Below are positions 58,718-64,000 of a DNA stretch of 64,000 nt, piece by piece. Source of the DNA: Ciborinia camelliae (taxonomy: Eukaryota; Ascomycota; Leotiomycetes; Helotiales; Sclerotiniaceae); contig JANPYM010000020.1 in assembly GCA_025890175.1 (NCBI GenBank), positions 1 through 64,000 on the forward strand, given 5' to 3'. The stretch's first letter is position 1, and each line of letters begins with the position of its first letter. The notes under the pieces are model-generated. The model was given only the letters and a program-made list of their open reading frames with translations. It searched no databases and was not told where the DNA came from. The translations under genes were made by a program, and so were the position numbers.

Positions 58718-59739
58718 TTACTGTGATTTGACTTTATCCTTATGATCCTTCATCATTTGTCTATACGACTCAACGATACTCTTCCTCACTTCACCCAATT
58801 CTTCTCTCCTCCTCAAACTTCCAGCTGCCTTTGGTACATCAGATACTTCCACCTTGGCCCCTTGAAGTTCCTTGAACTTGGCTTTAGGAACCTTTGTGAA
58901 TGTTGGAGGAGCTTGTACCACATCATTCAATCCAGCCTTCACCTCCCCTCTATTCTTTGCAATTATTGCCCAAGGATCATCATTCCCATCATCAATCTCT
59001 CCTACTACCTTCTTCCTCTTCTTTTTATTCTTGCCTGTCTTTGCATCTGAGGTTATATCGGATTTCCATTGCATTTGTCCATCTCCATCCATCTCCATAT
59101 CATCCTCTTCCCTCAACTCTGCTGCCTCTTGTCGTTTCTCTTGGATTTTCTTCTCTTCTTCCCTCCATTCATCATACATTCGATGCATCTTTTTCTCCGT
59201 CTTCGTACGTCCCTGCTTGAGACCTAAAGGATCTTTACCACCTTTAGCACTCTTGTGAATCAATCCTCCAACCGGTAATGCAGCATCAACTCTGGCTGAG
59301 AACTCCCACATCTTTTCTCCTGGTCTAATCTTTGGAATTTCCGTCGCTGGCTCCTTTTTCGGTGTTGGCACATCCTTCTTTTCTGATTCCGTATCATTAT
59401 TCTTCGCCTTTTTGACCTTTGGCTTCTTCACACCATCATCTAATCCTTTGGGTAATTTTTGGCCGGATTTGAAAGCCATAAGCCTTGAAAATGCTTTAGG
59501 TGTATCATCATCCGCATTGGTATTTCTCTTTCTCTTGTTCTTTCGGTTGGGATTTAATTCGGTAGTAAAGATTCCATTGGCATTACTCGATTTAGAGACA
59601 GGTAAAGGTTTTGCGATGGTGGTGGGTGGTAAATTGATACTATGAGAGACAATATGTTAATAATTGAATGTGATCATTTAGACTAGAGGTCATACGTAGA
59701 TTTATCCTCCCCTCCTTTTCTAGTATGTTTATGAGGCAT
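58718..59739 (-). CDS. Basic coiled-coil protein, probably nucleolar, 321 residues
   Basis: Exon 1 is 59739-59696 and exon 2 is 59639-58718, with a 56 nt intron (GTATGA..TCATAG, phase 2). The protein starts MPHKHTRKGGEDKST, then INLPPTTIAKPLPV, a Lys/Arg-rich segment (NRKNKRKRN), PGEKMWEFSARVDAALPVGG and GLKQGRTKTEKKMHRMYDEW, and a charged helix. Further on come KNKKKRKKV and a C-terminal DVPKAAGSLRRREELGEVR. I recognise the pattern of a conserved fungal family of small, highly charged proteins resembling CCDC137-type nucleolar/ribosome-biogenesis factors, but cannot name it firmly. The short first exon is supported by phase and by the PHKH start, which is typical of the family. Confidence 0.8.
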
Positions 59740-61599
59740 GTTTGATAGTGATTGAGAATGATTTGATATCGTCGTCGATTAAAATTTCTCTCATGAATGA
59801 TGAAATGGAAGAAATGGTATTAAGTTTTTCTGCTACAAGGATTTAGGCGGTGAGACTTTTATTTAGCTTAGTCCCTAGGTATTGACATCTCATAATCCTA
59901 GGCTAAGATCTCTCAGAACATGTGAACTCAATGCATCAAATAAAATACAAATCGATAACAAATCAAAAAATCAATAATTCAATGATTTTGAAGTTATCAT
60001 CTGATTCAATGAAACTTTGGGACATTTTACCATCTAAAATCATCACATCATTTCCACTTTTAACTCACTCCAGCTACTGATGAAATCACAAAACAATGGT
60101 CTTGTTTCTAACTTTACTAGGTGTATCTAACCTATTATGTTTGATGGAAGATCTCAAAGCATTCTAACATTGACTTGAAGCAAAGAACGTGCTTAACGCA
60201 TGCGAGACTTTTATGGTCTAGATTCATTCGATTTGAGTAAGAATGGACTGAATGGATTGGGTGGAGGCGTGGAAGGTGTGCTTAATTCATAGGATAGGAG
60301 AATAGAAGCTTAGATAACATGACTAAAGGTAGTAGAATCATATCCGGGGGAGATATATTAGCCAAGAATAGAAGGTATAGAATGTTCAAAGAAAGGATAT
60401 CGATGTGATGGGATGGGATGGGATGGGATGGGATGCGACCATATGAAAGACAGAAGAAATGTTTCTAGAATCATTTGATTCAATCAATACCTCATTACCT
60501 AGTAATTGGAAGTCATAAGTCCTTCCTACCTAGTACCTACCTACCTACCGACCGACCGACCTACTGACCTAGATATTGATTGTATCCTACAGTACTTCTT
60601 CACTGTCCTAGATGATTCGATTTTTTCCAATCTTATATTAAGTTCTTCATTTCTCCCAAGTCCTATGGTACGGTACTGTACTCTACTCTACTCTTCCCGG
60701 TTCCCCTTCATCCTTCCAAGGTTCTTTTCCTCTCTTCCTCTCCCTTTCCCTTTCCCCTGGATGATCATAGACCGCCGGCCCGTCAGCTACCTTACCTAGT
60801 TTGAACTGTACAGCCACCCAAAAAAGCAACCCAATCGAAACGCTTATTCCAAATCCTTAAGGCTGACATAACCTACGCCGCAAATCCTACCTACTCAAAT
60901 CCATCCATCCTACTCGTATTACCATAACAACAAGAGAAGAGTCCTACGAAACAACAGAACTTCCATGTATATCCTCCCGGTCCCTAGCAAAATTCCCCAA
61001 ATTGTTAATTGATTCTGACATTCTTACGTGAACACTCAGGGTAACTCTCATTCAGCTCCAATTATCATTCAAGAATGACATCTACAAACTGCAAGAACTG
61101 AAAGAATAGTTACCTTTTTTCTTCCTTCAAAGTCCACATCCTTTGGATCTGTCATCAGTGACATTCCCTCTTCTCCATCGAAGCGCACGGAACTTGGGTT
61201 GGAAACTTTGGGGTAGGGAAAGTTACTTTGAACACCAACATACAACACCTATCCATACCTATCCATACCCATACCCATCGCATGTCTTTTTACTACCTAC
61301 CTATTAATACCATACCATACCATTAATACCTCATAATTTGAACAACGTAACCTTGTCCAAGCAACTATTCAGACTCAAAACATAAATAGTTTTGATCTCC
61401 TACTCGAATCAAAGGACCATTCGATCAATTCTTTTTGTTTTCATTTGAATCATTTTCAACCTTCAATTCTCCCATCTGAAAGCATCTGGACTGGACGGGA
61501 CTAGACCTCGGGACTGGAAGATCTTGCCAAGACTCTTGGGTCCTCGAACTTCATTTGATAAGATAGACCGACCATCAATAACGGAGTAGAGGGGAAAAA
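59740..61599. other. Intergenic, simple repeats, no gene seen
   Basis: 1.86 kb between divergent genes. Contains (GGATG)n at about 60407-60435 and CCTACCTACCTACCGACCGACCGACC at about 60534. Pyrimidine-rich tracts near 60700 and 61440 suit the leader of the AIM6-like gene. Confidence 0.6.
60407..60435. repeat. (GGATG)n microsatellite
   Basis: Six perfect pentamers in an intergenic region. Confidence 0.9.
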
Positions 61600-63163
61600 A
61601 TGTCCCACTTACCATCAACCCGCCATGGCATCAAAACTACCGGTACCGAACGATATGATGAAATAATAAATGCTTCCCGAAATTCTATCGATGATGATAT
61701 TCAACCTTCGAATGGTTGTGGTAGTTCATCAATTCCATTTCATTCCCCAATGGAGAAATCAATCAATCCAACAGCTTCTTTCGATTATTCAGATGCACCT
61801 ACTCTGCAAGATGAATTTATATCAAGACTAAGAAGTACAAGTCAATCGAGGAAGACGAGATATTGGTGGAATAAAATGGGTGTAAAGGGTAGGAGGAAAC
61901 AATCTTTTGATGAGATTGAGGATATCGATACAAATCCCGAAGTTGGAGATGGGTTATTAACAGGTTTGCATACAATATCTAGATGGCAAAGGAGAAAGAA
62001 TGGAATATTCAATTATTTCGTCTTTGGGGGTATAAGTGGTCTAGGGATATTGTAAGTTCCCTAATATCATTGAGGAATTTGTTCTAATCCTTCCTAGATT
62101 AATCCTCCTCCTCATAAACCTTATCCTCGGAGCTGCAACATTACTTTGGGCACACGATATCGACGATGTATTAAAAAATTGGGGAAAGTCTGGAACTGGT
62201 ACAGAAGATTTGGCATGGTATCCTACCGACTTCACACGAGATATAAATCCTATCCCATGTCATTCACATAATGATTATTGGCGAAGAGTACCATTATTCG
62301 ATGCATTAAGAGTGGGATGTACAGGAGTAGAAGCGGATGTATGGCTTTTCGATAATGATTTATATGTTGGACATAATACAGCAGCATTACAACGAAATCG
62401 AACCTTTCAATCTCTATACATCAACCCACTGGTCGATATCCTCAAACGACAAAATCCCACCACGGACTTTTATAATGGATCAAGTCATGGAGTTTTCGAT
62501 GCAGATGATGGGAAATCTCTTATTCTACTTGTAGATGTTAAGACTGGTGGTGAAGAAACTTGGCCATGGGTACTGGAACAACTGGAACCATTAAGAAAAC
62601 GTGGATGGCTCTCTTATATGGAAAATGATACTCTACATACTCGACCTATTACTGTTGTTGGAACGGGAAATACACCATTTGATATCCTTACGAAAAATTC
62701 AACATATCGCGATGCCTTTTTCGATTCACCACTCGAATCAATGTGGGAACCAAGAAATATCACTGAAGAAGTGAAAGATTGGCCTGATGATGATATAGAT
62801 ATAGATTCAGAACATGAACCTACCCAAGACATTCCAATCCCCAACCAAGAATCAAACCAAGGACAAGGAATGTCAGGAGTATCATCCGATACACAATTCA
62901 ACACGCTCAACTCATATTACGCTTCTGTCTCTTTTAATAAAGCAGTAGGTAGAATCTGGAGAGGAAAAATCAGTCCCAGACAATTGAAGATCATTCGTGG
63001 ACATATTAGAGGTGCGCATCGTAGGGGATTGAAGGTCAGATATTGGGATCTTCCTAGTTGGCCGATTGGATTGAGAAATCATGTTTGGGATGTTTTGGTT
63101 AAGGAGGGGGTGGATTATTTGAATGTGGATGATTTACGAGCGGCGGCTAAAGGGGTTTGGTGA
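61600..63163 (+). CDS. AIM6: AIM6-like PLC-type phosphodiesterase family protein
   Basis: Exons 61600-62051 and 62098-63163 with a 46 nt intron (GTAAGT..TCCTAG, phase 2) give 505 residues. An N-terminal cytosolic, Ser-rich region is followed by one membrane segment at about 146-168 (LLILLLINLILGAATLLWA). The enzyme-like domain begins at IPCHSHNDYWR (about 203-213), then GCTGVEADVWL, LYVGH, and ILLVDVKTGGEETW. A C-terminal block VRYWDLPSWPIGLRNHVWD followed by DYLNVDDL closes it. This is the conserved layout of fungal altered-inheritance-of-mitochondria protein 6, in the GDPD/PLC TIM-barrel superfamily. The substrate is unknown. The HSHNDY and E-x-D motifs that would hold metal are present, so it may be catalytically active. 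Probably a type II membrane protein with the domain outside the cytosol. Confidence 0.92.
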
Positions 63164-64000
63164 TGTGGTTGGGGTGGATTTCGTTTGTGGACCAGTGGAG
63201 GAAAGGGGATAGGGAAGTTTAATTTGAGTGATGCGTCAAGGTAGGGTACCTAGGGTCTGGTCTGTTTATATCGTGGTGTGCTGGTGTTGGTATATTAGCA
63301 TTGAGATGGGTATGGATGTGCATATGAAGTTTTTGGTGCACATGAGGTTGCGTTGGTGGTATATAGATGGCGTTTTTCTTTTCCTTGACTTATTTGGTAT
63401 GGGCATGGAGATTAGCATGGAGATTGGGATTCGCATTGGGATTTGCATCGGGGTTGGGTATACCTTTTGGGAGGGAGCGGATTGTTTTTGCATACCTAGG
63501 TATATAATTAATAGAATACTTACCAGGTGGCCGATGCTTGGAGAGCCGACTATTACCAGTAGTATTATACACAAACGAATTGATTGGTTTTTCAATATTG
63601 ATTCAGTTCACTCGGTCTTTTCGTGGGAGTTCCTCATCTGCTGCATAATTAACTCTCGGAATACTGAGTGATCTGATATTCACCTGGTGGATTCTTGGTT
63701 GCACCTGTAGTGGGCGCATTCTCCCAGGTTTCAGCCAAGTCATCATGACCTGCCACAGTACTGGCCCCAGGAGTTTACAGAGTGTATCTCCAGTGTGGTC
63801 AAAGGCACGAACCAATTGAAGAATCCAAATAAACTCATTACTCCAGGGGATATGGGAGCGATATCAGATGCATGGGATGGTGTAGTATTGAAGTCTAGCT
63901 ATGGAAAGTTGCCATGGACATCTTCCTCCCCAACCCGATGCCTATCTGTGATCCCAATGTAACCGTCAACAAAGCGCCCTCAAAATAACTTGGAGAAAAA
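63164..64000. other. Intergenic to window end
   Basis: No gene accepted. Frames at about 63228-63671 consist of repeated GGGATTTGCAT/GAGATTGGGAT-like words giving Ile/Gly/Met-rich peptides, typical of low-complexity DNA. Confidence 0.5.

Noticed and set aside
63228..63671. 147-codon frame near the window end
   Set aside because: Consists of Ile/Gly/Met-rich peptide from degenerate GGGATTGC-like words, without domain or start context.

Overview
This window is the left end of a chromosome from a filamentous ascomycete fungus. It opens with (CCCTAA)n telomere repeat and continues into an AT-rich, gene-free subtelomere that looks mutated in the manner of repeat-induced point mutation. The genes beyond it have short 46-90 nt introns with GTRNGT donors and CTAAY-type branch sites, and belong to families typical of Pezizomycotina (DUF6604, AIM6, fungal HSP70-like). 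A Leotiomycete close to Sclerotiniaceae would fit, but that placement is an inference from overall style. No rRNA, tRNA or CRISPR was recognised.

Layout. 1-182: telomere with a block of variant 11-mers. 183-5735: AT-rich subtelomere holding tandem repeats, an 888 bp element with long terminal inverted repeats and TA target duplication (2124-3011), and a 530 bp hAT-like element (4996-5525) with a perfect 8 bp target duplication and a related unoccupied site nearby. 5736-7297: two small secreted cysteine-rich protein genes. A third paralogue lies at 16610-16971 on the opposite strand, beyond two conserved genes: a DEAH/RHA-type RNA helicase with UBA and RWD regions (10381-14657) and an aprataxin/Hnt3-like DNA repair protein (15077-16033). 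17974-29525: a DUF6604 protein, a small membrane protein, a PAN/apple-like small secreted protein, a C2H2 finger gene broken by a 20 bp tandem duplication, a CorA-type metal transporter and a Ser-rich protein. 29526-37240: gene-poor, with three small candidate genes and one doubtful one. 37241-63163: denser, with an AT-hook protein, an HSP70-like ATPase divergent from a 1410-residue SANT/zinc-finger/acidic protein, a 3010-residue AT-hook/zinc-finger protein whose C-terminus resembles the largest TFIIIC subunit, a basic coiled-coil protein and an AIM6-like phosphodiesterase.

The genes do not form one pathway. Two themes stand out. First, a telomere-proximal family of three 10-cysteine secreted proteins with an identical cysteine order and a conserved phase-0 intron, the best candidate here for an undescribed, effector-like system. 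Second, several nuclear proteins that carry internal in-frame minisatellites. Exon structures were built by hand from splice motifs and phase; each stated multi-exon model closes to a whole number of codons, except that one internal intron of the HSP70-like gene is ambiguous.
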